Source: Candidatus Kaiserbacteria bacterium RIFCSPHIGHO2_02_FULL_54_11b (GTDB taxonomy: Bacteria > Patescibacteriota > Minisyncoccia > Phycocordibacterales > UBA2100). From it: a stretch of 5,688 nucleotides of DNA. The first letter of the stretch is position 1; every line of letters begins with the position of its first letter. The translations under genes and the position numbers were made by a program. Below are positions 1 through 4,862 of the stretch, in pieces. Where the stretch lies: assembly GCA_001781275.1 (NCBI GenBank), contig MFLH01000039.1, positions 1 to 5,688 of the forward strand, written 5' to 3'. The notes under the pieces were generated by a model. That model did not search any database. It saw nothing but the letters and a program-made list of their open reading frames with translations, and was not told the origin of the DNA.

Positions 1-508
1 CACGTGCGATGCACAGACGCTGCTGTTCGCCGCCGGAGAGCGAATTCGGCGAAGCCTTAAGTCGATCTCTCACGACGTCCCACAGATGGGCCCGCCGCAG
101 CGCGACTTCAATGCGCCCGTCGATTTCTGATTTCGCATTAATGCCTCGCAGGTAGAGTCCAGCGGCGCAGTCCTTGTAGATCGTCCGCCCGAGTGAGATG
201 GGTTTTTGAAAGACGACACCCATCCTCATCCTGACTGATACGTGGTCGACCGAGGGGTGGAGGATATTGATTCCCTCAGGATACAGAACGACTTCTCCGC
301 TTGCACGAATGTCCTGCATAAGTTCCGGCTTGGGGTGAAGACAGCGCAGAATGCTCGTCTTGCCACATGCTGAGGGTCCAATCACAATCGTTATTTTGTT
401 GCGATGGATGGGCATCGTAATACCGCTGATGGCCAACTTGCCGCTTCCGTACCGGAGCGACAAGTCATTCAATTGAATCGCCACCTCCGGTTCGCGTGGG
501 GCATGCAT
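1..508 (-). CDS. pstB: Phosphate ABC transporter ATP-binding protein PstB, N-terminal part (cut by left edge)
   Basis: This is the ATPase subunit of the PstSCAB phosphate importer, which works on the cytoplasmic face of the membrane. The 169 visible residues contain a Walker A motif GPSACGKT (44-51), the Q-loop segment VVFQKP (98-103, Q101) and the ABC signature LSGGEQQR (157-164) followed by LCIAR. The run from the signature through LCIAR, together with IYKD and LWDVVRDRL, is typical of PstB rather than of other ABC ATPases. Walker B and the C-terminus (roughly 80-100 residues in this family) lie beyond position 1. The start at 508 is firm: an in-frame TGA lies two codons upstream (514-512), and a strong Shine-Dalgarno, GAGGTGA, precedes the ATG. 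Oddities are an Ala where PstB usually has Gly in Walker A, and a segment after the Q-loop that lacks the usual NPFP. The gene diverges from murC; pstS, pstC and pstA are not upstream and could lie beyond the edge. Confidence 0.92.
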   Translation of the reverse strand, partial: MHAPREPEVAIQLNDLSLRYGSGKLAISGITMPIHRNKITIVIGPSACGKTSILRCLHPKPELMQDIRASGEVVLYPEGINILHPSVDHVSVRMRMGVVFQKPISLGRTIYKDCAAGLYLRGINAKSEIDGRIEVALRRAHLWDVVRDRLKASPNSLSGGEQQRLCIAR

Positions 509-511
509 AGG

Positions 512-518
512 TCACCTC
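512..518 (-). promoter_or_regulatory. Strong Shine-Dalgarno of pstB overlapping a leader-ORF stop
   Basis: On the minus strand GAGGTGA (518-512) lies three bases before the pstB ATG and matches the anti-Shine-Dalgarno over seven bases. The GAGG core is six bases from the start codon. The TGA of the upstream short ORF (519-517) shares two bases with it, a layout suited to translational coupling. No gene on the plus strand of this window has a comparable site, which makes this one notable. Confidence 0.7.
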
Positions 519-573
519 ATGTGTTTTCAAGGATCAAAAGAGCAAGAGCCCTCCCGATCCGGTCAGGGTTCAT
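517..573 (-). CDS. Possible 18-residue leader peptide upstream of pstB
   Basis: A short minus-strand ORF starts at ATG 573-571 and ends at TGA 519-517. It reads MNPDRIGRALALLILENT. A -10-like CATAAA preceded by TGC (586-581) ends seven bases before this ATG, so a transcript from it would begin at or beside the start codon. The stop overlaps the pstB Shine-Dalgarno. The geometry fits a leader peptide coupled to pstB translation, but the ORF is so short that chance is a serious alternative. An in-frame TGA a few codons upstream shows it is not the end of a long upstream gene. No homology is recognised. Confidence 0.3.
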   Translation of the reverse strand: MNPDRIGRALALLILENT

Positions 574-580
574 CGTCGTC

Positions 581-608
581 TTTATGGCATTTCACCGCAA
601 TAGTGCAA
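581..608 (-). promoter_or_regulatory. Candidate sigma70-type promoter for pstB
   Basis: On the minus strand TTGCAC (608-603, 4 of 6 matches to TTGACA) is followed after 16 bases by CATAAA (586-581, 4 of 6 matches to TATAAT). A TGC sits just before the -10, as in an extended -10 element. Predicted initiation is near 574, about 66 bases upstream of the pstB ATG. I see no clear Pho box. This is the best candidate in the gap but it is far from consensus. Confidence 0.35.
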
Positions 609-615
609 GTGGCGG

Positions 616-621
616 TATACT
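616..621 (+). promoter_or_regulatory. -10 box of murC, placed for a leaderless transcript
   Basis: TATACT (5 of 6 matches to TATAAT), preceded by GG, ends seven bases before the murC ATG at 629. Transcription from it would start at or within a base or two of the start codon. There is no Shine-Dalgarno between it and the ATG. A weak -35 candidate, TTCACC (591-596), is 19 bases upstream. The same GGTATACT octamer recurs before the gene at 3286. Confidence 0.5.
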
Positions 622-628
622 GGCCTCT

Positions 629-1909
629 ATGCACATCCCGGACTCTATATACATGGTCGGCATTGGCGGCATTGGGATGTCGGCGCTTGCACAATATCTC
701 GATCATACAGGACACACGGTTTCCGGCTCCGATCGGGAAGAATCACCTGCGGTAACGATACTCGTGCAAAAGGGAATACAGGTCGTCGTTGGGCACGAGC
801 AGTGTTTTATCCCGGCAGATACCGAGCTCCTCATCTATTCTGACGCAGTGCCGGAGAGCAACATCGAGCGCGTGCGGGCAAAAGAAATGGGGATTCCGGA
901 GATGTCGTATTTTGAAGCACTTGGTGAAGTGACGAGCGGAGCGCGCACGGTCGCAGTCTCTGGGACCCATGGCAAGACAACGACGACGGGAATGCTCGCG
1001 AAGATATTGCAGTATGCAGAGAAAGAGCCGACCGCTATCGTGGGCTCCATCGTGCGGGATTTCGGCTCGAATTTTTTGGCAGGCAAGGAAGATCTTTTTA
1101 TCGTCGAAGCGTGCGAGTACCGTGATCATATCTTGAAACTCTCGCCGGAAATTCTCGTCATCACCAATATTGAACTCGACCACACAGATTATTTTCCCGA
1201 TCTCGAAGCGCTGCAGACGACCTTCCGCAAGGCCGTCGCGCGCGTGCCCGCGCGCGGCATCATCATCACCAATCCCTATGATCCCACGATCGCGGCGGTA
1301 CTCTCGGACGCGGCCGCGCCGATACTCGATTACACGACACAGACAGTCCCTGCGCTCCGGCAGATCGGAGAGTTCAATGCACAGAATGCCCGCGCCGCAA
1401 AATGCGCGGCGCGGGCGCTTTTCCCGCATCTCCAAGAATCGTACACCGATCGCGCGCTTATCGACTTCAAAGGCTCGTGGCGCCGATTCGAATACAAGGG
1501 CGAGACGCCGAGTGGGGCGATGGTTTACGACGATTATGCGCATCACCCGACCGCAATCGCCAAGACTATCGAAGCCGCACGAGAGAAATTCCCCGACAAA
1601 AAGATTGTTGTCGCATTCCACCCGCACCTCTATAGTCGGACTCGCTCTCTCTTGCAGGATTTCGGGAGGTCACTTGCGACAGCAGATGAAAGCATCATCG
1701 CCCCCATTTATGCCGCCCGTGAGGTGCACGACCCGTCTGTCACCAACGAGTCCGTTGCGGAGACCGCTCGGCGCTACGGAGGCGTCGCGCAAGCACTCGA
1801 TTCGTTCGATGTCATTCGCGACAAACTGCTCGAATACGACGACCGGCACCTCATCATAACGATGGGGGCAGGAGATATCTACAAAGTCGCCGAGCAGATC
1901 GCTGATTAA
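629..1909 (+). CDS. murC: UDP-N-acetylmuramate--L-alanine ligase MurC
   Basis: This cytoplasmic Mur ligase adds L-alanine to UDP-N-acetylmuramate using ATP, the first step of peptide stem assembly in peptidoglycan synthesis. The 426 residues show the N-terminal Rossmann motif GIGGIGMSALA (11-21), the ATP-binding P-loop SGTHGKTTTT (111-120), EACEY (160-164), NIELDHTDYF (180-189), FNAQN (249-253), and the C-terminal-domain motifs DDYAHHP (301-307), FHPHLYSRT (330-338) and MGAGDI (412-417). The frame is open upstream to 404, but conserved sequence begins at residue 3 of the ATG at 629, and a -10 box sits directly before that ATG, so 629 is chosen. MurC is usually about 450-490 residues; the shortfall appears to lie in the central domain between TNPYDPT (214-220) and IGEFN (246-250). 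A possible alternative is the related ligase Mpl, but the motifs and N-terminus fit MurC. It heads a tight unit with the next two genes. Confidence 0.94.
   Translation: MHIPDSIYMVGIGGIGMSALAQYLDHTGHTVSGSDREESPAVTILVQKGIQVVVGHEQCFIPADTELLIYSDAVPESNIERVRAKEMGIPEMSYFEALGEVTSGARTVAVSGTHGKTTTTGMLAKILQYAEKEPTAIVGSIVRDFGSNFLAGKEDLFIVEACEYRDHILKLSPEILVITNIELDHTDYFPDLEALQTTFRKAVARVPARGIIITNPYDPTIAAVLSDAAAPILDYTTQTVPALRQIGEFNAQNARAAKCAARALFPHLQESYTDRALIDFKGSWRRFEYKGETPSGAMVYDDYAHHPTAIAKTIEAAREKFPDKKIVVAFHPHLYSRTRSLLQDFGRSLATADESIIAPIYAAREVHDPSVTNESVAETARRYGGVAQALDSFDVIRDKLLEYDDRHLIITMGAGDIYKVAEQIAD
1388..1416 (+). repeat. Perfect 11-bp inverted repeat inside murC, followed by four T
   Basis: GCCCGCGCCGC (1388-1398) and its exact reverse complement GCGGCGCGGGC (1406-1416) flank a seven-base loop. 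GC and then TTTT (1419-1422) follow, so the RNA form resembles a short intrinsic terminator. It encodes the Ala/Arg-rich stretch around residues 254-263, just after the conserved FNAQN motif, and the protein alignment there looks normal. It may reflect only GC-rich Ala and Arg codons. Confidence 0.5.
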
Positions 1910-1911
1910 GC

Positions 1912-2583
1912 ATGCCCAAAAATCCCGACTACTTCGTTGTGGATCTTCTACACAAAACAATCATCTTCGATTTTGACGGAACGATCGCGGATACACAGCA
2001 AATAATGTTTGATACAGCGAACTCACTCGCGGCCGAATTCGGTTTTGACCCGATACGTCCCGAAGAGATGCCACAGCTCAAAACAATGAGCGCGCGCGAG
2101 CTGGTCGTGAAGCGGTTACGCGTGCCGCTGTGGAATATCTGGAAAATATACAAGCTTGAGAAGCGGGGGAGAGAGCTCTTTGCCGCACACGTAGACGACG
2201 TCCGTGTTTTCCCGGGCATGAAAGAAGTCATTGCGCAGTTGCGGAATGTCGGATGCCGAGTCGGCATCGTTACTTCGAATTCGGCAGATGTTGTTGCGAA
2301 AGTCCTGCAAACGACTACTATGCCGGTGGATTTTGTGTACGCGGGGAGCCGCATCTTTGGCAAGGCGCAAGCGCTTAGGAGTATGCTCTCAGAGCAGAAC
2401 ATCGACCCTACGACGACACTCTATGTGGGTGACGAGGTACGGGATGTCGAGGCATGTAAGAAGGTCGGCATCAGAATGCTTGCGGTAGGCTGGGGGTACA
2501 ACGACGCAAAAACGCTCGAAAAGGCCGGCGCAGAAGTCGTCACAAAGCCAGGAGAGTTGGTACAAAAGATCGTCAACACATAA
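1912..2583 (+). CDS. HAD-superfamily hydrolase, phosphoglycolate-phosphatase-like
   Basis: This is a soluble 223-residue HAD phosphatase of the Gph-like type with a helical cap. Motif I is DFDGTIADT (20-28), with nucleophile D20 and acid/base D22. The helical C1 cap spans about 30-100. Motif II is IVTSN (119-123). Motif III Lys is probably K151 in GKAQAL. Motif IV is GDEVRD (173-178), with D174 and D178 placed to bind magnesium. AVGWGYN (191-197) is also typical of this branch. The substrate cannot be told from sequence; phosphoglycolate or another small phosphomonoester is the usual guess. The gene starts two bases after the murC stop and has no Shine-Dalgarno, so it is probably co-transcribed and coupled to murC. 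ATG 1912 gives about 15 residues before motif I. GTG at 1939 (codon 10) would give a start nearer the usual family N-terminus and is a possible alternative. Confidence 0.88.
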   Translation: MPKNPDYFVVDLLHKTIIFDFDGTIADTQQIMFDTANSLAAEFGFDPIRPEEMPQLKTMSARELVVKRLRVPLWNIWKIYKLEKRGRELFAAHVDDVRVFPGMKEVIAQLRNVGCRVGIVTSNSADVVAKVLQTTTMPVDFVYAGSRIFGKAQALRSMLSEQNIDPTTTLYVGDEVRDVEACKKVGIRMLAVGWGYNDAKTLEKAGAEVVTKPGELVQKIVNT

Positions 2584-2590
2584 TAAATGT

Positions 2591-3268
2591 ATGGGAAAGC
2601 TTTCAATAGTCGCAACACCAATAGGCAACCTCGGGGACCTCACCTTTCGGGCGCTTTGGAATATGAAAGAAGCGACCGTGATCTACGCGGAAGATACGCG
2701 TGTGATTTCCAAACTCCTTTCACACTACGGCCTTCGCAAGACCGTGTTGCGGCTCGACGCGGCGACCGAGACAAAGAAAGTTCCTGAGATCACTGCGCGC
2801 CTCGAAGCGGGGGAACACGTCGTATACGTAAGCGATGCCGGGACACCCGGAGTGTCAGACCCCGGAGCACGGCTCGTCGCCGCAGTGCGCGAGCAACTGC
2901 CCGAGGCGACAATAGAGGCAATTCCGGGACCCTCCGCTTTGACCGCCGCACTTTCTATCGCAGGCCTGTCCTCCGACCAGTTTCTTTTTCTCGGATTTTT
3001 GCCGCACAAAAAGGGAAGACAGACCGCGCTCAAAGATATTGCTCACTGCACGTTCCCCGTCGTCCTCTACGAATCACCACACCGAATATTGAAATTATTG
3101 ACCGAGCTCGGGAAATTCGCCCCCAAAAGTCGAGTCACGATCGCGCGCGAATTGACCAAAATCCACGAAGAAGTGCTCGTAGGCGATCCGCTCGAGCTCG
3201 CAGAGAAGTTGGAAAAGAAAAAAGCCGTCCGTGGCGAATTCGTCGTCATTATTGAGTCTCAAAAGTAG
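2591..3268 (+). CDS. rsmI: 16S rRNA (cytidine(1402)-2'-O)-methyltransferase RsmI
   Basis: RsmI uses S-adenosylmethionine to methylate the 2'-O of C1402 in the decoding centre of 16S rRNA. The 225 residues carry the tetrapyrrole-methylase fold motifs in order: VATPIGNLGDLTFRAL (7-22), YAEDTR (32-37), VSDAGTPGVSDPG (80-92), PGPSALTAALSIAGL (112-126), FLFLGFLPHKKGR (131-143), YESPHRI (160-166), RVTIARELTKIHEEV (181-195) and GEFVVIIE (215-222). It is shorter than the E. coli enzyme (about 286 residues): it ends right after the methylase core and so lacks the C-terminal extension. The gene lies seven bases after the HAD stop and has no nearby Shine-Dalgarno. An out-of-frame ATG at 2587 precedes the true start by four bases and would give a nonsense reading. 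The final codons overlap the promoter region of the next gene. Confidence 0.95.
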   Translation: MGKLSIVATPIGNLGDLTFRALWNMKEATVIYAEDTRVISKLLSHYGLRKTVLRLDAATETKKVPEITARLEAGEHVVYVSDAGTPGVSDPGARLVAAVREQLPEATIEAIPGPSALTAALSIAGLSSDQFLFLGFLPHKKGRQTALKDIAHCTFPVVLYESPHRILKLLTELGKFAPKSRVTIARELTKIHEEVLVGDPLELAEKLEKKKAVRGEFVVIIESQK

Positions 3269-3271
3269 TGG

Positions 3272-3277
3272 TATACT
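3272..3277 (+). promoter_or_regulatory. -10 box of the small membrane-protein gene, leaderless geometry
   Basis: TATACT (5 of 6 matches) begins four bases after the rsmI stop and ends eight bases before the ATG at 3286. TGG directly precedes it, giving an extended -10 (TGnTATACT). TTATTG (3249-3254) at a 17-base spacing is only a poor -35. No Shine-Dalgarno is present. The core GGTATACTG is identical to that before murC. Confidence 0.5.
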
Positions 3278-3285
3278 GTGCCCGC

Positions 3286-3510
3286 ATGACCATCGACGCT
3301 CTCATAATGCTCTCCGGTGCCTTTGTGGCCGCGCTTCCGTTTTTGGGATTTCCCAATAGCTGGGACACATTCTTTTTCCTGTGTGCGGGAATTTTCATCA
3401 TTGCGCTCGGTATAGTCGTGCGGAGGCGTCTTGGGCAAAAAACCCGGGCTCTCAAAGACGAGGAACTGTCGGCGACACGCGCTCCTCGCTATGAAGACCC
3501 CGAGCAGTAA
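3286..3510 (+). CDS. Small protein with two predicted membrane helices, unknown function
   Basis: This is a 74-residue protein I cannot assign to a named family. Two hydrophobic segments, about 4-22 and 28-46, are joined by a short turn containing PNSWD. RRR follows directly (46-48), then a charged, probably disordered tail of about 26 residues. By the positive-inside rule both ends should face the cytoplasm, forming a helical hairpin. The start is ATG 3286. A GTG at 3268 in the same frame would add six residues, but it overlaps the rsmI stop and would place the -10 box inside the coding sequence. The clear membrane pattern and its own promoter support a real gene. It could be a small envelope or accessory protein; nothing indicates a specific role. 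Confidence 0.7.
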   Translation: MTIDALIMLSGAFVAALPFLGFPNSWDTFFFLCAGIFIIALGIVVRRRLGQKTRALKDEELSATRAPRYEDPEQ

Positions 3511-3570
3511 ATTTCTCACGATTTTTCCTTGCTGCGGTATCAAGACTAATGGTATTGGCCCCAGATTTTC

Positions 3571-3576
3571 TATATT
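3571..3576 (+). promoter_or_regulatory. -10 box of the DUF4015 gene, leaderless geometry
   Basis: TATATT (5 of 6 matches to TATAAT) ends six bases before the ATG at 3583, and no Shine-Dalgarno lies between. No convincing -35 is present at 15-19 bases upstream. The rest of the 72-base gap (3511-3582) is AT-rich. It shows no terminator hairpin, though T runs occur at 3522-3526. Confidence 0.42.
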
Positions 3577-3582
3577 ATTCGT

Positions 3583-4839
3583 ATGCTGAAATTACTGCGG
3601 GGCAGGCGTTGGCGCAGTAGCATCGCGATAGTCGGGGCGGGGCTCGTGATAGCGCTCGCTGCTGCGGTCGCGGCTGAGTCAATCGCGCCGAAGATCGCAT
3701 ATGTCCGCTCAGGGGCTGCGGCCTCGGAGTCGGTGCCAGAAATACCGTCGGTGGCACACTTGCCAACGCCGGTACCGCTCCGCGCTATCTACATGACACA
3801 GTGCGCGGCGGGCACGCAATCCTTCCGGACCGATTTTCTCAAACTCCTCAATACGACCGAGCTCAACGCCATCATCATTGACATCAGGGACTACACCGGG
3901 AAGATCGCATTTCCGACGGACACTCCGTCTTTGCGCGACATGGTTTCCGACGAATGCGGCGCGCGCGATATGAAGGAGTTCGTAAAACTCTTGCACGACA
4001 ACGATATCTACGTCATCGGGCGTATCACGGTATTTCAAAATCCCGCGTACACCAAGCTCCATCCCGAACAAGCCGTGCAGCACATAGATGGCGGCGTATG
4101 GAAAGATAAGAACGGACTTGCCTTCGTCGATGTGGGGGCGAGGGCGTACTGGGACAGCGTCGTCGAACTTTCCAAAGAATCGTACCTGCTCGGCTTCGAC
4201 GAGCTCAATTACGACTACATCCGTTTTCCTTCGGACGGCAACATGAAAGCGGCGGTCTATTCATACAATGCCGGCAAGACGAAGGGAGAGGCGCTCGAAG
4301 AGTTTTTCCGCTACCTGCACAGCAAGGTAAAAGCCATCCCTTCGACGGGCTCAGGGCAAGGGGAGGTCGTCATGTCGGCGGACCTTTTCGGCTATGTGAC
4401 GGTGCACACCGACGACCTCGGCATCGGCCAGATACTCGAGCGCGCGCTCCCGTATTTTGATTACATCGCACCGATGGTGTATCCGAGCCATTACAACGCG
4501 GGATTCGCGGGCCTCAAAAACGTCAACAGCGATCCCTACAAAGTCGTGTACACCTCGATGGCAGAAGCAGTAAAGCGTACGGTGGCGACGACCACAATCC
4601 TTGCTTCTTTCGCATACGAGCGCATTGGCACCTCGACTCCCGCCCTCTACAGCAAGCCCTCGTATCCGGCGAGCAAGATGCGCCCGTGGCTCCAGTCTTT
4701 TGACTATCCCGTACCGTACACGCCTGAAATGGTCGCCGCACAGATCAAGGCCAACGAAGACGCCGGACTCGACTCCTACATGTTCTGGGACGCGGCGAAT
4801 CGATACCGCAGCCTGCGCCAAGTCCTCGCGCCGCAATAA
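3583..4839 (+). CDS. Exported putative glycoside hydrolase, DUF4015 family
   Basis: This 418-residue protein has a basic N-terminus (KLLRGRRWR, 3-11) and a hydrophobic stretch at about 13-31. That is either a signal peptide with a possible cleavage around AVA/AES or an uncleaved anchor, so the protein probably acts outside the membrane. A linker of about 35 residues follows. The domain from about 66 to 413 matches the DUF4015 putative glycoside hydrolase family (TIM-barrel type): YMTQCAAG (70-77), ELNAIIIDIRDYTG (93-106), GFDELNYDYIRFPSDG (204-219), SADLFGYVT (265-273), YFDYIAPMVYPSHY (291-304) and the closing QIKANEDAGLDSYMFWDA (387-404). Acidic residues in IDIRD and FDELNYD are the likely active-site candidates, by position only. 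Substrate is unknown; a surface or cell-wall glycan is a guess. Residues 253-260 (PSTGSGQG) are an insertion-like loop. The gene lies directly upstream of a secretion-type ATPase but appears to have a separate promoter. Confidence 0.87.
   Translation: MLKLLRGRRWRSSIAIVGAGLVIALAAAVAAESIAPKIAYVRSGAAASESVPEIPSVAHLPTPVPLRAIYMTQCAAGTQSFRTDFLKLLNTTELNAIIIDIRDYTGKIAFPTDTPSLRDMVSDECGARDMKEFVKLLHDNDIYVIGRITVFQNPAYTKLHPEQAVQHIDGGVWKDKNGLAFVDVGARAYWDSVVELSKESYLLGFDELNYDYIRFPSDGNMKAAVYSYNAGKTKGEALEEFFRYLHSKVKAIPSTGSGQGEVVMSADLFGYVTVHTDDLGIGQILERALPYFDYIAPMVYPSHYNAGFAGLKNVNSDPYKVVYTSMAEAVKRTVATTTILASFAYERIGTSTPALYSKPSYPASKMRPWLQSFDYPVPYTPEMVAAQIKANEDAGLDSYMFWDAANRYRSLRQVLAPQ
4338..4362 (+). repeat. Repeat-like palindromic insert encoding PSTGSGQG within the DUF4015 gene
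   Basis: The segment has inverted ends CCCTT (4338-4342) and AAGGG (4358-4362) around a TCGACGGGCTCAGGGC core. From memory, sequences of the form CCTTCGAC...GCTCAGG are dispersed short repeats in Parcubacteria and other environmental genomes, and they often translate as STGSGQ or STSSGQ. Here the segment is in frame, lying between the helix ending VKAI (249-252) and the strand EVVMSADLFG (261-270). Only one copy is in this window, so the repeat status rests on recall, not on comparison. Confidence 0.5.
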
Positions 4840-4856
4840 TATAATAGAGGTATAAT
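4840..4856 (+). promoter_or_regulatory. Tandem TATAAT boxes before the HerA/VirD4-type ATPase gene
   Basis: Two perfect TATAAT hexamers lie at 4840-4845 and 4851-4856, 11 bases apart, immediately after the DUF4015 stop. The second ends six bases before ATG 4863, which gives leaderless geometry. The first would give a leader of about 11 bases. GAGG (4847-4850) could act as a distant Shine-Dalgarno, 12 bases from the ATG, only on transcripts starting further upstream. No clear -35 is visible. Confidence 0.5.
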
Positions 4857-4862
4857 GCTGGC

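Noticed and set aside
404..628. In-frame 75-residue N-terminal extension of murC from ATG 404
   Set aside because: It overlaps the start of divergent pstB, has no MurC-like sequence, and the conserved Rossmann strand begins just after ATG 629, which has a -10 box directly upstream.
1232..1257. Alternating CG tract able to fold with one bulge, or to form Z-DNA
   Set aside because: It encodes ordinary Ala/Val/Arg residues in murC and is followed by no T tract; GC-rich codon choice explains it well enough.
743..1627. Long minus-strand open frame (294 codons) opposite murC
   Set aside because: It is antisense to a clearly conserved gene, rich in Arg and Cys with no recognisable domain, as expected for a shadow in GC-rich coding DNA.
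2587..2787. ATG four bases before rsmI opening a 66-codon frame
   Set aside because: The product is Arg-rich nonsense overlapping rsmI, whose conserved N-terminus VATPIGNLGDLTFRA begins in the frame from 2591.
3268..3285. GTG start at 3268 for the small membrane protein
   Set aside because: It would overlap the rsmI stop and run through the TATACT box; ATG 3286 fits the promoter spacing and puts the first helix at the N-terminus.
3511..3582. Possible intrinsic terminator after the small membrane-protein gene
   Set aside because: T runs are present but no stem of useful length precedes them.
4351..4836. Minus-strand open frame of 161 codons opposite the DUF4015 gene
   Set aside because: It has no family motifs, and an Arg/His/Val-rich composition typical of the antisense of a GC-rich gene; the plus frame is convincingly conserved.
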